Below are positions 41,157 to 50,145 of a stretch of 64,000 bases of DNA, one piece after another; positions within the stretch are counted from its first letter, which is position 1, and every line of letters starts with the position of its first letter. The notes beneath the pieces are model-generated. The model made no database searches, had not been told where the DNA came from, and saw nothing but the letters and a program-made list of their open reading frames with translations. The stretch lies in NCBI RefSeq assembly GCF_016865425.1, contig NZ_AP023355.1:7004198-7068197 (forward strand), in the 5' to 3' direction. Source of the DNA: Actinocatenispora thailandica. Lineage in GTDB: Bacteria; Actinomycetota; Actinomycetes; Mycobacteriales; Micromonosporaceae. Position numbers and translations under genes: made by a program.

Positions 41157-41474
41157 GGTCGCAGGTTGCCATGGCGGCGCCGGGCCCGACCGCCGGGTGG
41201 TACCGGAGTGGCGCGGCGAAGTGGCGGGTATGACGCCGTGGACGGGCGCGGGCACCCTCGGTGATCTTGCTGAGATCGCCTCGTGATCATGTGTTGCAAA
41301 TCACTTACTTTACGGAATGCAGTAGATTCAGGCGTAAGAGCCGATTAATGCCGGCAATAGGCGTGAGTCACATTCACAGATGGTGACAATCCTTCGCGGC
41401 GGCGCGAACGCCGCAAGCCGCCGAGCACGGTACGTATCCCGACAGCTCGACGCGGTCCTCTAGTGTTCGGCGCC
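41157..41474 (+). promoter_or_regulatory. AT-richer promoter region of the permease operon
   Basis: A 318-bp gap between the divergent ketopantoate reductase-like gene and the permease. From about 41285 to 41400 it is much richer in A/T than its surroundings. TAGTGT at 41461-41466 lies 8 nt before GTG 41475 and fits a leaderless -10. No gene in the gap. Confidence 0.45.
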
Positions 41475-42875
41475 GTGGTCTTCGAGCAGGACAATCTCCG
41501 GCGATTCGGGTACAAGCAGGAACTCAGGCGCTCCCTGAGCTTCCCCGATCTGCTCTTCTACGGGCTGATCTTCATGGTGCCGATCGCGCCGTTCGGCATC
41601 TTCGGCAGCGTCTACCAGGCCTCCGGCGGCATGGTCACGCTGGCGTACGGGATCGGCATGGTCGCGATGATCTTCACCGCGGCGTCCTACGCCCAGATGG
41701 TCAAGGCGTTCCCGATGGCCGGCTCGGTCTACACGTACGCCGGCCGCGGCATCGCACCGCCGGTCGGCTTCATCGCCGGCTGGATGGTGCTGCTCGACTA
41801 CATCCTGGTGCCGAGCCTGCTGTACCTCGTCGCCGGCAGTGCCATGACCACGTTCGTACCGGGCGTGCCGGTGTGGGCGTGGCTGCTGATCTTCCTGGCG
41901 TTCAACACCACGGTGAACTTCTTCGGCATCAAGCTGACCGCCGTCACCACCCGGGTGATGCTGGTCGGCGAGCTGGCGGTGCTGCTGATCTTCCTCGCCG
42001 TCGGCATCTACGGCGTGGCCACCGGCAAGGCGACCGGCGACCCGCTGAAGCCGCTGTTCGACTCGCACCACTTCTCCACCACCGTCGCGTTCGGCGCGGT
42101 GTCGGTGGCGGCGCTGTCGTTCCTCGGCTTCGACGGCATCTCGATGCTGGCCGAGGAGAACCGCGGCGAGTCGCGCCAGGTCGGCCGGGCGCTGATCGGC
42201 GCGCTGGTCCTCGCCGGGCTGCTGTTCATGGTGCAGACCTGGGTGGCGTCGATGTTCGTGTCCGGACCGGCGCAGATCAAGGGGGACGTGGACAACGCGT
42301 TCTACAACGCGGCGAAGGTCGCCGGCGGACCGTGGCTGTCCACCCTGACCGCGCTGACCACCGCGATCGCATGGGGATTCGCCGACTCGCTGGTCGCGCA
42401 GGTGGCGACGTCGCGGTTGCTGTTCGCGATGGGCCGGGACCGGCAGCTGCCGAGGTTCCTCGCCCGGGTGTCGCCGAAGCGGATGGTGCCGACCAATGCG
42501 ATCTTCCTGACCGCGCTGGTCACCCTCGGCGTCGGGCTGTACATGTCCAGCCGGGCCGACGGCATCGCGCTGCTCAGTTCGATGATCAACGTGGGCGCGC
42601 TCGCCGCGTTCATGCTGCTGCACCTGAGCGTCGTGGTGTACCACCTGATCAGGCAGCGCAGCCGGCGCATCCTGGCGCACCTGGTCGTACCGGTGATCGG
42701 CATCGCGATCCTGGTCCTGGTGGAGGTCAACGCCGACCACAACGCGCAGATCCTCGGCATCGCCTGGCTGGCCCTCGGCCTGATCGTGCTCGCCTCGCTG
42801 TACGCTCTCGGCCGCCGGCCCCGGGTGCCCAGCATGGGCATGGCCGACGAGGAACCGGTCCAGGAGCCGGTGTGA
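41475..42875 (+). CDS. APC-family amino acid permease
   Basis: A 466-residue transporter with about 12 TM helices. The N-terminal SFPDLLFYGLIFMVPIAPFGIFG and the following GGMVTLAYGIGMVAMIFTA helix match the APC amino-acid/polyamine/organocation superfamily, with the unwound first helix expected to bind substrate. GTG 41475 is preferred to GTG 41463 because TAGTGT lies 8 nt upstream. Downstream, with a gap of 34 bp, lies an acetamidase/formamidase gene, so the substrate may be an amide or an amine whose breakdown releases an amide. Confidence 0.88.
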   Translation: MVFEQDNLRRFGYKQELRRSLSFPDLLFYGLIFMVPIAPFGIFGSVYQASGGMVTLAYGIGMVAMIFTAASYAQMVKAFPMAGSVYTYAGRGIAPPVGFIAGWMVLLDYILVPSLLYLVAGSAMTTFVPGVPVWAWLLIFLAFNTTVNFFGIKLTAVTTRVMLVGELAVLLIFLAVGIYGVATGKATGDPLKPLFDSHHFSTTVAFGAVSVAALSFLGFDGISMLAEENRGESRQVGRALIGALVLAGLLFMVQTWVASMFVSGPAQIKGDVDNAFYNAAKVAGGPWLSTLTALTTAIAWGFADSLVAQVATSRLLFAMGRDRQLPRFLARVSPKRMVPTNAIFLTALVTLGVGLYMSSRADGIALLSSMINVGALAAFMLLHLSVVVYHLIRQRSRRILAHLVVPVIGIAILVLVEVNADHNAQILGIAWLALGLIVLASLYALGRRPRVPSMGMADEEPVQEPV

Positions 42876-42909
42876 CGGTGCCGGCGTTGGTGACCCAGGG
42901 GGAGGCAAC

Positions 42910-43935
42910 ATGGCCAGCGAGTTGATCGAGTACCGGCCGGGCGCGGGAGACTACGCCTACACGTTCGGTGGGCGGGCCGCGGTGCGGCACGTCAAACCGG
43001 GCGACCTGATCTCGATGTACACCGAGGACTGCTTCGGCGGCGCGGTGCGCGGCACCAGCGACCTGCCCTCGCAGGTGTGCAACTTCCCGTACCTGAACCC
43101 GGTCACCGGGCCGTTCCACGTGGACGGCGCCGAGCCGGGCGACACGCTCGCGCTGCACTTCGTCGAGATCGCGCCGGCCCGGGACTGGGCGGTCACCACC
43201 ACGCTGCCGCACTTCGGCGCGCTCACCTCCACGCACACCACCGCCACCCTGCAGGATCCACTGGAGGAGCGGGTCTGGAAGTACGACGTGGACGCCGCCG
43301 CGGGCGTGGTCCGCTACCACGCCAGCCGGTCCGGGCACACCGTCGAGCTGCCGCTTTCCCCGATGCACGGCACGGTCGGCGTCGCGCCGGCCGCCGGCGA
43401 GGCGAGGATGACGATCACCCCGGACGCGCACGGCGGCAACATGGACACCCCGGAGCTGCGCGCCGGCGTCACCGTCTACCTGGGGGTCAACGTGGACGGT
43501 GCGCTGTTCGCCATCGGCGACGGGCACTGCCGGCAGGGCGAGGGCGAGGTGACCGGCGCGGCGGTCGAGGCGGCGATGAACACCGTCGTCGCGGTCGACC
43601 TGATCAAGGGGGTGGGCACCCCGTGGCCGCGGCTGGAGTCCGACGACGCGCTGCTGTCCACCGGCTCGGCCCGGCCGCTGGAGGACGCGTTCCGGATCAG
43701 CCAGCACGACCTGGTCACCTGGTCGGCGCAGCTGACCGGGCTGGACACCCTGGACGCGTACCAGCTGATCGCGCAGGCCGGGCAGGCGCCGGTCGGCAAC
43801 GTCGTGGACACCAACTACACGATGGTCGCCAAGGTCGCCAAGCGGTACCTGGGCGCGGTCGGCGCGGCGCCCGCGTACGACGGCGTGCACGACCGGCTGC
43901 GCGCCCTGGGCCGGCAGTACCTGTCGAGCCGGTGA
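42910..43935 (+). CDS. Acetamidase/formamidase-family amidohydrolase
   Basis: A 341-residue protein of the FmdA/AmdA family, which hydrolyses short aliphatic amides to carboxylate and ammonia. Visible signatures are VKPGDLISMYTEDCFGG, GPFHVDGAEPGDTLALHFVEI, SPMHGTVGVAP, the metal-site region GGNMDTPELRAGVTVYLGVNVDGALFAIGDGH, and GEGEVTGAAVE. ATG 42910 has GGGGGAGG upstream. It sits between the permease and the GPP34 gene, overlapping the latter's start by 4 bp, and is likely part of an uptake-and-hydrolysis operon. Confidence 0.85.
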   Translation: MASELIEYRPGAGDYAYTFGGRAAVRHVKPGDLISMYTEDCFGGAVRGTSDLPSQVCNFPYLNPVTGPFHVDGAEPGDTLALHFVEIAPARDWAVTTTLPHFGALTSTHTTATLQDPLEERVWKYDVDAAAGVVRYHASRSGHTVELPLSPMHGTVGVAPAAGEARMTITPDAHGGNMDTPELRAGVTVYLGVNVDGALFAIGDGHCRQGEGEVTGAAVEAAMNTVVAVDLIKGVGTPWPRLESDDALLSTGSARPLEDAFRISQHDLVTWSAQLTGLDTLDAYQLIAQAGQAPVGNVVDTNYTMVAKVAKRYLGAVGAAPAYDGVHDRLRALGRQYLSSR

Positions 43936-44636
43936 GCGAGCGTCGGCCTCCGGGCCGGTACGAGCCGCGGGACGCATCGGCGCGGGGCCACCTGCCGCTG
44001 CCCGAGGCGCTGTTCGTGCTCGGCCACGACGAGGCCGGCCGCACCCGGTACCACCCGCGACTGCTGGACGCGGTACTCGGTGGGGCGCTGCTCGCCGAGG
44101 CGGCGATCGACGGCGCGGTGACCGTCGTGGACGGCGGCACGGTCAAGGTCGCCGAACTCGGTGCGCGGCCGCCGTCCGGCGCCCGTGACCTGCAGATCGC
44201 CGTGCTGGAGACGCTGGCCGGCGAGCCCGCGCCGCACACCGCCGCGGAGTGGGCGGGCCGGTTCGCGCCGGACGCGACGGCCCGGATCCTGGAGTCGCTG
44301 GAGCGGGTCGGGCTGTGCCGCCGGGTCACCGCCCGCCGGCTCGGGCTGTTTCGCGCCGACCGGGTTCAGTTCGTCGATCCCAGCCTGCTGGGCCGTACCG
44401 AGGCATGGTTCACGCACGCGTTGACCTGGGCGCACGACCTGTCGCCGACCGACGCGGTACTCGCCGCGCTGGGCCGGGAACTCGGCCCCGCGCCGCCCGC
44501 GTACGAGGATCTGCCGGCCGAGGAGCGCGCTCGCCGGCGCCGCGCCGCGGACGAGGCGATGGACGAGTCGGTGCGGCGGGTGGTGGCCGCGACCCGGGCC
44601 ACCATCGCCGCCTCCGCCTTCGGCGCCTACCGCTGA
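43932..44636 (+). CDS. GPP34 (GOLPH3/VPS74-like) domain protein
   Basis: A 234-residue helical protein. The GPP34 hallmarks are LPLPEALFVLGHDEAGRTR near the N-terminus, LGGALLAEAAIDGAVTVVDGG, and the C-terminal helices (DLSPTDAVLAALGREL). In eukaryotes this fold binds phosphoinositides and Golgi glycosyltransferases; in actinobacteria the role is unknown and there are often several copies. GTG 43932 overlaps the amidohydrolase stop (GTGA), so it is translationally coupled to it. Confidence 0.8.
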   Translation: MSERRPPGRYEPRDASARGHLPLPEALFVLGHDEAGRTRYHPRLLDAVLGGALLAEAAIDGAVTVVDGGTVKVAELGARPPSGARDLQIAVLETLAGEPAPHTAAEWAGRFAPDATARILESLERVGLCRRVTARRLGLFRADRVQFVDPSLLGRTEAWFTHALTWAHDLSPTDAVLAALGRELGPAPPAYEDLPAEERARRRRAADEAMDESVRRVVAATRATIAASAFGAYR

Positions 44637-44646
44637 CCGCCCGGCA

Positions 44647-44706
44647 CCGGGCGTCGGGTCGTCGCCGGTGGTTCGGGTCGGCGTCGGGCGTCGGGTCGTC
44701 GGCGGT
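44647..44706. repeat. Short direct repeat in the GPP34-GtrA gap
   Basis: The phrase GGCGTCGGGTCGTCG followed by a CGGTGGTTC block occurs twice, about 38 bp apart. It lies between convergent genes. A role as terminator is not evident. Confidence 0.5.
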
Positions 44707-44709
44707 GGT

Positions 44710-45267
44710 TCAGGCGACCTCGTCGTCGGCCCGGTCGGGTACCGGGGCGAGGCCGGCGCCGCGCCGCTCGGGCCGGGGCCGGGCGCCGGCGCGCGGGAAC
44801 ACGAACTTCCGGAACGCCCAGAGCCGGAACACCATCGCGAGCAGGGTGCCGAGGATCATCCCGCTGACGAAGTCGGAGATCTCCTGGGTCAGCAGCGACA
44901 CGGCCGGGGTGCGCAGTTCCAGCAGGTACCGGGAGATCAGCAGCGGGATGTCGTTGACGCCCACGCCCAACCCGCTGACCAGGAAGAACAGCAGCGCCTC
45001 GTGGTGCCGCTCGCGCCCGCCGCGGGTGCGGAACGACCACTCCCGGTTGAGGATGTACGACACGATCGTGGCGATGATGGTCGCCACCGTCAGCGCCGTC
45101 ACCGGCTTCTCGTGCAGGATCGTCAGCTTCAGCGTGTAGTTGATCGCCACGGTGATCAGGAAGCAGGTACCACCGACGATCAGGAACTTGAGTCCCTCGT
45201 GGTGCTTGATGATCAGCGACCGGATCGGCTCCGGCACCCGTCGCACTGCGCTGTCGACCACGAACAC
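44710..45267 (-). CDS. GtrA-family membrane protein
   Basis: A 185-residue protein with four TM helices. The GtrA pattern is visible: KFLIVGGTCFLITVAINYTL, TALTVATIIATIVSYILNREWSFR, LLFFLVSGLGVGVNDIPLLI and GMILGTLLAMVFRLWAFRKFVF. GtrA proteins are thought to flip or present polyprenyl-linked sugars for envelope polysaccharides. GTG 45267 is chosen because minus-strand TAGGCT (45275-45280) lies 7 nt upstream, a leaderless-type start; a longer Arg-rich N-terminus from 45306 looks non-coding. It lies 1.4 kb from a polyprenol-phosphate mannosyltransferase that could feed the same pathway. Confidence 0.83.
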   Translation of the reverse strand: MFVVDSAVRRVPEPIRSLIIKHHEGLKFLIVGGTCFLITVAINYTLKLTILHEKPVTALTVATIIATIVSYILNREWSFRTRGGRERHHEALLFFLVSGLGVGVNDIPLLISRYLLELRTPAVSLLTQEISDFVSGMILGTLLAMVFRLWAFRKFVFPRAGARPRPERRGAGLAPVPDRADDEVA

Positions 45268-45394
45268 CCGACGGAGCCTACGCACCGGCCGCCACCGCCG
45301 GCCCACCGACCCGGAGAATTGGTGATCCGTTGAGTACCTGCTGTGTTTGCGTTGTCCCGGGCCGGTACGAATCCGCCTCGACCGTCCTGGTCGG

Positions 45395-46483
45395 TCACTC
45401 CCGGTCGATCAGCGTGATCACGTCGCTGGCGGCGACCAGCGCCGCCGGGTCACCGGTACGCGCGTGCGTGTCCAGCGCGGTGTCGACGAACTTGAGCACG
45501 TGCTCGTCCCGGTGCGCCGCGGCCCGGTCCAGCACCTCGGTGCGCGGATCGGTACCGCTCGGGCCGGTGCCGAGCTGGTCCGCCGGCATCGGCTCCGCCG
45601 GGGCGTACACGCTGGTCACGGCCGCGGAGGCGGCCCACGCGGCGGCGACGCTGGGCAGCCACATCGCCCGCGGCAGCGCCGGCAGCGTGCGCAGCACCGC
45701 GTTCGGCGCGGTCGCCGAGTGCACCAGCATCACCGGCGAGCCGTACCCGTACCGGCCGTACCGGCGGACCGCGGCGTCGACCAGCCCGGTCAGCCAGTCG
45801 CGGGCACCGTCCGGGTCGTCCGGCGGGCCGGCGGCGGCCACCGATTCCGGCCAGCCGGCGAGGGCATCCAGCCGGGCCAGCCGGTCCCGGATCCCGCCGG
45901 TCTGCTCCGGCAGCGTCGGCACCTGGTCCAGCGCCGCGGCCGGGGTCAGCCCGCCGCGCGGCGCCCGCACCCCACCGACGGTCTGCCAGCGCGCCGCCCA
46001 GTACCCGAGGGCGTGCGCCAGCTCGGCCAGCGCGGCGGGGCTCTCGTCGCCGTGGCGCAGGGTGCGTACCGCGTGGCCGACCCGGATCACCCCGTGCGTG
46101 GCGCCGGCCGCGATGCCGGGCAGCAGCCGCGGCCACCACTCGGCCAGCACGTCCGGCCAGGGGTGCTCGGAGACCTGACCGACCAGCAGGTCCACCCAGT
46201 CGGCGATCCGCCGCGGGTCGCCCAGCGCCGGCCGCCACCGCGCCGCGTCGATCGGCTCGTACCGGGCGGGCATGTCTTCCAGCTTCGGCCGGTACCAGTC
46301 GAGCCAGCCGTGCACGTCGCCGCCGTGGCCGTGCCGGGCCAGTACCTCGACGGCCATCGGGGCGTGGTTGGACAGCCAGCCCTGCCGCTCGGGCCCGGTG
46401 CGGTGCAGCCGCTCGTACGCCTCGTCCAGCACGCCGTCCGCCATCATCTTGCCCCCATCCAGCATCGTTGCCTGCCCGCTCAT
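45395..46483 (-). CDS. Questin oxidase-family protein
   Basis: A 362-residue mainly helical protein. The motifs WLSNHAPMAVEVLARHG, AGATHGVIRVGHAVRTL and the C-terminal DEHVLKFVDTAL resemble the questin oxidase / DUF4243 family, whose fungal members carry out Baeyer-Villiger-type ring opening of anthraquinones without a recognised flavin or metal motif. The bacterial role is unknown. The start ATG 46483 has GTGAGG at moderate distance. It is divergent from the mannosyltransferase gene. Confidence 0.7.
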   Translation of the reverse strand: MSGQATMLDGGKMMADGVLDEAYERLHRTGPERQGWLSNHAPMAVEVLARHGHGGDVHGWLDWYRPKLEDMPARYEPIDAARWRPALGDPRRIADWVDLLVGQVSEHPWPDVLAEWWPRLLPGIAAGATHGVIRVGHAVRTLRHGDESPAALAELAHALGYWAARWQTVGGVRAPRGGLTPAAALDQVPTLPEQTGGIRDRLARLDALAGWPESVAAAGPPDDPDGARDWLTGLVDAAVRRYGRYGYGSPVMLVHSATAPNAVLRTLPALPRAMWLPSVAAAWAASAAVTSVYAPAEPMPADQLGTGPSGTDPRTEVLDRAAAHRDEHVLKFVDTALDTHARTGDPAALVAASDVITLIDRE

Positions 46484-46653
46484 CGTTGAACCTCACGTTC
46501 GGTCGAAGTCAAGCGTCGGCAAGAGAACGGATCGGTACGCCGAATCGGGCGGTACGGATGAACTACGCTGCTCCGGCAGGCCGATCACCCTCGGTGGGGG
46601 CTTCGGTCGGTGAACGGTAGGGCAGTCGGGTCGACCACGGAGGTACCGCAACG

Positions 46654-47532
46654 ATGCAGAACGACGTGGTGGACGATCAGGACATGTCGTCTGAACCTCT
46701 GTCGGCGCCGGCCGCGGACCGGGTCCAGCCCGCCACCGCGCCGGCCGACCCGGTGGTCGAGCGTGCCGTCACCGCGGTGGAGCTGCCGAAGCCGTGGTGC
46801 GACTCGGCCGTCACGGTGGTGCTGCCCACCTACAACGAGGTCGACAACCTGCCGATCATCACGAGGGCGCTGTTCGCGCTGCCGTTGCCGCAGCTGCGGG
46901 TGCTGGTGGTCGACGACAACAGCCCGGACGGCACCGGTGAGCTGGCCGACCGGCTGGCCGCCGAGTACGACGGCCGGTTGAGCGTGGTGCACCGGACCGC
47001 CAAGGAGGGCCTCGGCCGGGCGTACGTGGACGGCATGACCCGCGCGCTGGACGCCGGCGCCGACTTCGTGGTCCAGATGGACGCCGACCTCTCGCACCCG
47101 CCGGAGGCGCTGCCGGAGATGCTCGGCACGCTGCTCGCCACCCGGGCCGGCGTCGTCATCGGCTCCCGGTACGTGACCGGTGGCGTGCTGGCCGAGGAGT
47201 GGGGCGTGCACCGCCGGCTGCTCTCCGCCTGGGCCAACTTCTACGTGCAGCGGCTGCTGTCGCTGCGGATCCGGGACGTCACCGCCGGGTTCAAGCTGTG
47301 GCGCGCCGGGACGCTGCGGGACCTGCGCCTGGAGTCGATCGGCAGCAACGGCTACAGCTTCCAGGTGGAGATGAACTACCGGGCGGTGCTGCGCGGGCAC
47401 AAGGTGGTCGAGGTGCCGATCCGGTTCGACGAGCGGGCCCGGGGCACCTCCAAGATGAGCCTCACGGTGCAGCTGGAGTCGGCGCTGGTCCCGCTGCGGC
47501 TGCGGCGGCAGCGCCGCTCCTTCGGCCGCTGA
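46654..47532 (+). CDS. ppm1: Polyprenol monophosphomannose synthase (GT2)
   Basis: A 292-residue GT2 glycosyltransferase. It moves mannose from GDP-mannose to polyprenyl phosphate on the cytoplasmic face of the membrane, feeding lipoglycan and protein mannosylation. Motifs are [13 protein letters not shown] near residue 52, [21 protein letters not shown] near 88, [17 protein letters not shown] near 130 (metal-binding DxD) and SRYVTGG. The Ppm1 family typically lacks TM helices in the transferase domain, as here. ATG 46654 has GGAGG upstream. The first about 50 residues are a disordered extension. Confidence 0.9.
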   Translation: MQNDVVDDQDMSSEPLSAPAADRVQPATAPADPVVERAVTAVELPKPWCDSAVTVVLPTYNEVDNLPIITRALFALPLPQLRVLVVDDNSPDGTGELADRLAAEYDGRLSVVHRTAKEGLGRAYVDGMTRALDAGADFVVQMDADLSHPPEALPEMLGTLLATRAGVVIGSRYVTGGVLAEEWGVHRRLLSAWANFYVQRLLSLRIRDVTAGFKLWRAGTLRDLRLESIGSNGYSFQVEMNYRAVLRGHKVVEVPIRFDERARGTSKMSLTVQLESALVPLRLRRQRRSFGR

Positions 47533-47764
47533 TCCGTCCGCCGGCTCGCCCCGCCGGCGGGGTGCCGCGGCCCGGGCCGGTCTCCTCCCGTACCGCCCGA
47601 CACGTACGTTCCGTCACCGTACGAGTGGTGCGCGCCACGGTACGCCCCGGCTCGGCGTGACCTGGAAAACAATCGTCTTCGCTGCTCCGAGCGTAAAACC
47701 GGGCCCTACCGGCGAGTACTCGTCGATCGTCACTCCACGCGTCGGACAGAACACGCTGGCGGGG

Positions 47765-47794
47765 TTGCCTGCCGGGTGACCCGTTCGTTATGTT
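47765..47794 (+). promoter_or_regulatory. Candidate promoter for the RlpA-like gene
   Basis: TTGCCT (47765-47770), 18 bp, TATGTT (47789-47794), then about 30 bp to GTG 47826 with GAAGGGGG before it. The rest of the gap 47533-47825 shows no gene. Confidence 0.4.
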
Positions 47795-47825
47795 CCGCGG
47801 GACCTGTTGAGGCGAAGGGGGCAGC

Positions 47826-48410
47826 GTGGAGGGCAAACACGTCCGGCGGCGGTTTCCCCGGCCGGTGCTCCCGATCGCGGTCGGAGCCACCGTCGCCGCG
47901 ATGGCCATCGGCGGTGTGTCCTTCGCGTTGACCGGCAACGAGGGGCCGACCACCAAGCCGGCCGCCGCCGCGGACAAGCAGAGCCAGCCCGACCGGGAGT
48001 CGCTCGAGAAGCGCGCATCCCGCGGCAAGGCCCGCCCCACCGGTTCCGCCTCCCCCGACAGCCAGGGCAAGCAGGGTTCGGACGCCGCCAAGAAGGACGA
48101 CGGCTCCGTGCACACCGCCGTCACCGGGGACAGCGGCAGTTGCAAGGCCGTCTACACCTCGACCGGGTCCACCACCGCGAGCGGCCAGAAGTTCGACGCG
48201 AACGCGATGACCGCGGGGAACATGACGCTCCCGATCGGGACCAAGGTGCAGCTCACCAACCCGAGCAACGGCAAGTCGGTGACCGTCAAGATCAACGACC
48301 GCGGGCCGTACTCGGGGGACAGCTGCTTCCTCCTCACCTCGGGGGCGTACGCGAAGATCGCGTCGCTGGACAGCGACACCGCGACGGTCGACTACCAGGT
48401 GCTGTACTGA
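47826..48410 (+). CDS. RlpA-like double-psi beta-barrel protein
   Basis: A 194-residue secreted protein. There is an N-terminal membrane/signal segment (PVLPIAVGATVAAMAIGGVSFAL), a disordered Lys/Ser/Gln-rich linker, and a C-terminal RlpA-type double-psi beta-barrel (YTSTGSTTASGQKFDANAMTAGNMTLPIGTKVQLTNPSNGKSVTVKINDRGPYSGDSCFLLTSGAYAKI region). The VKINDRGPY signature is the conserved catalytic-type motif of lytic transglycosylases and expansins, but activity here is unproven. GTG 47826 has GAAGGGGG upstream. It probably acts in cell-wall remodelling. Confidence 0.82.
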   Translation: MEGKHVRRRFPRPVLPIAVGATVAAMAIGGVSFALTGNEGPTTKPAAAADKQSQPDRESLEKRASRGKARPTGSASPDSQGKQGSDAAKKDDGSVHTAVTGDSGSCKAVYTSTGSTTASGQKFDANAMTAGNMTLPIGTKVQLTNPSNGKSVTVKINDRGPYSGDSCFLLTSGAYAKIASLDSDTATVDYQVLY

Positions 48411-48623
48411 CCGCTTTGCACCAGGCCGACCCACCCCGGTCGTGACTCGGCGCCGCGCCGCGCCGATGTGGGCTCGCGCGTCACCCCGCCGCAGGGCATT
48501 CTCGAAGGTGCAGTCATTCTCGGACTGTAGAGATTCTTCCCAGCAGTGCACGGCACTCTGGGGAGGCGCCGCGATCCGCCGCGGCGCCGACCTCGCCCAT
48601 CCTGTCCCGGGGACCTGAAGACG

Positions 48624-49757
48624 ATGCCACGAAGCAAGGCCCGCCGCATGATGCGCCCCGACGCGCGCGCCGGCCTTGTCGCCGGCCTGGTGCTGCTGGC
48701 GATGGTCTGTGCGGTCGAGGTCGCCGACGGCCGGTCGCCGAGCTACGTCGGCCTGCTGGCGGTGCCGCCGTTCATCGCCGCGGCGTTCGGGTCCTGGCGC
48801 ACGGTGCTGCCGGTCGGTCTGCTGTCGGTGCTGCTCGCCGCGCTGTTCTGGGTCACCTCGCCGACCGGCCCGCAGACCGCGGTCGCGGTCAACGTGGGTG
48901 CGGTCGTGATCGCGGCGGCGATCGCCGCCGCGGTGGGTGCGATCCGGCAGCGGCAGATGGCGCGGTTCGCCGCGCTGTCCCGGCTGGCCTCGGTGGCGCA
49001 GAAGGCGATCCTCGGCCCGCTCGGCCCGCGGGTCGGCGACCTGCCGCTCGCCGCGCGGTACGTGTCGGCGAGCGCCGAGGCCGACATCGGCGGCGACCTG
49101 TACGAGGCGGTCGACACCACCTACGGGGTCCGGTTGCTGATCGGTGACGTCCGGGGCAAGGGCCTGGATGCGGTCCGGCTGGCCAGCGTCGTGCTCGGCT
49201 CGTACCGGCACGTCGCGTACGAGCGGGCCGACCTGCGGGCGATCCTGGCCGACCTGGACCGGGCGGTGGCCCGTTCGGTCGGCCTGGAGGACTTCGTCAC
49301 GGCGGCGCTGGTGGAGGAGCGCGGTGGCACGCTGACGGTGCTCAACTGCGGCCATCCGGCGCCGCTGCTGCTGCGCCAGGGCCGGGTGATCCCCCTGGCG
49401 CCGCCGGCACCGGCGCCGCCGCTGGGGTTCATGCCGCTGGCCCGCCCGCTGGTACAGCGGCTGGAGCCGGGGGACCGGATCCTGCTCTACACCGACGGGC
49501 TGGCCGAGGCGCGCCGGGACGGCGAGTTCTTCCCGATCGAGGAGCGCGCCTGGGGGCTGCTCGGACACGGCACCGTGCAGGACGGCCTGGCGTCGCTGGA
49601 GGCGGCGCTGCTCGAATGGGTCAACGGCCTGCTGGACGACGACATCGCGCTGGTGCTGCTGGAATACACCGGGGCCGGACTGTCCGGCGAGGCGCGCGGT
49701 GCGACCCCGTCCTGGGAGGTCGGCGACGTCGCCAACCCCGGTGTCCGTGAGGTCTGA
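48624..49757 (+). CDS. PP2C/SpoIIE-family protein phosphatase with membrane domain
   Basis: A 377-residue protein. About three or four N-terminal TM helices (residues about 18-110) are followed by a SpoIIE/RsbU-type phosphatase domain: YVSASAEADIGGDLYEAVDT, LLIGDVRGKGLDAVRLASVV, FVTAALVEERGGTLTVLNCGHPAPLLL, GDRILLYTDGLAEARRDGEFF and DDDIALVLLEY. The Asp residues in these motifs bind the two catalytic metals. Such phosphatases reverse serine phosphorylation of anti-sigma-factor antagonists in partner-switching stress responses. No partner gene is adjacent. ATG 48624 is the first start after a GGGGAC. Confidence 0.88.
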   Translation: MPRSKARRMMRPDARAGLVAGLVLLAMVCAVEVADGRSPSYVGLLAVPPFIAAAFGSWRTVLPVGLLSVLLAALFWVTSPTGPQTAVAVNVGAVVIAAAIAAAVGAIRQRQMARFAALSRLASVAQKAILGPLGPRVGDLPLAARYVSASAEADIGGDLYEAVDTTYGVRLLIGDVRGKGLDAVRLASVVLGSYRHVAYERADLRAILADLDRAVARSVGLEDFVTAALVEERGGTLTVLNCGHPAPLLLRQGRVIPLAPPAPAPPLGFMPLARPLVQRLEPGDRILLYTDGLAEARRDGEFFPIEERAWGLLGHGTVQDGLASLEAALLEWVNGLLDDDIALVLLEYTGAGLSGEARGATPSWEVGDVANPGVREV

Positions 49758-49771
49758 GCCTCGCCCGCTCG

Positions 49772-49832
49772 GTTGATCATGGTGTTGTCGGGCCGGAATG
49801 CGCTTGCTGCGGCAGACGACACCATGATCGAC
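49772..49832. repeat. REP-like inverted repeat (GTTGATCATGGTGTTGTC)
   Basis: Left arm 49772-49789 GTTGATCATGGTGTTGTC, right arm 49815-49832 GACGACACCATGATCGAC; the arms pair with two G-T-type mismatches around a 25-nt loop. It sits 15 bp after the phosphatase stop and may act as a terminator. The AT-rich arm is unlike its surroundings and resembles interspersed palindromic elements of related genomes (from memory, not checked). Confidence 0.6.
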
Positions 49833-49852
49833 CCGGGTGTCGGGCGCTGCGG

Positions 49853-49945
49853 TCAGTCCGAGCGCAGGGCGAGTGCGACGGTGCTGGCGCGGTGCCGGCC
49901 GATGTAGCGGTTTCGACGGAGCCTGTTCAGCAGGATGGTCAACAT
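49853..49945 (-). CDS. Tiny basic protein (30 aa)
   Basis: Thirty codons from ATG 49945, with GGAGG about 12 nt upstream. The product is MLTILLNRLRRNRYIGRH then RASTVALALRSD: a hydrophobic start and a basic middle. The pattern LLxRxRRxRxxxxxRA is shared with the 44-residue ORF at 59812-59946, suggesting a family of micro-proteins. It lies in the gap between the phosphatase and the acyl-CoA dehydrogenase. No function known. Confidence 0.4.
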   Translation of the reverse strand: MLTILLNRLRRNRYIGRHRASTVALALRSD

Positions 49946-50145
49946 CGTCCTGGCCTCCTCCCGGCCGGCCGCGGGTCGCCGGTGGGGGCCGGCGGGCGGC
50001 GTGCGTCGGTGGACCTGCGCGGGCTCCGCGTCTCGGCGGACGGTTCGAGAAACCGACCCGGCACTCCGTCGGTACCAACGAGTCGACCGGAACGCGGTGA
50101 CGCGGGTCACGGTGCGCCCGCACGGCGGGACTGGCTTGCCCACGG

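Noticed and set aside
47533-47825. Cyclic-di-AMP (ydaO-type) riboswitch before the RlpA-like gene
   Set aside because: Such riboswitches often precede cell-wall genes in actinobacteria, but the conserved core could not be found in this 293-bp gap.
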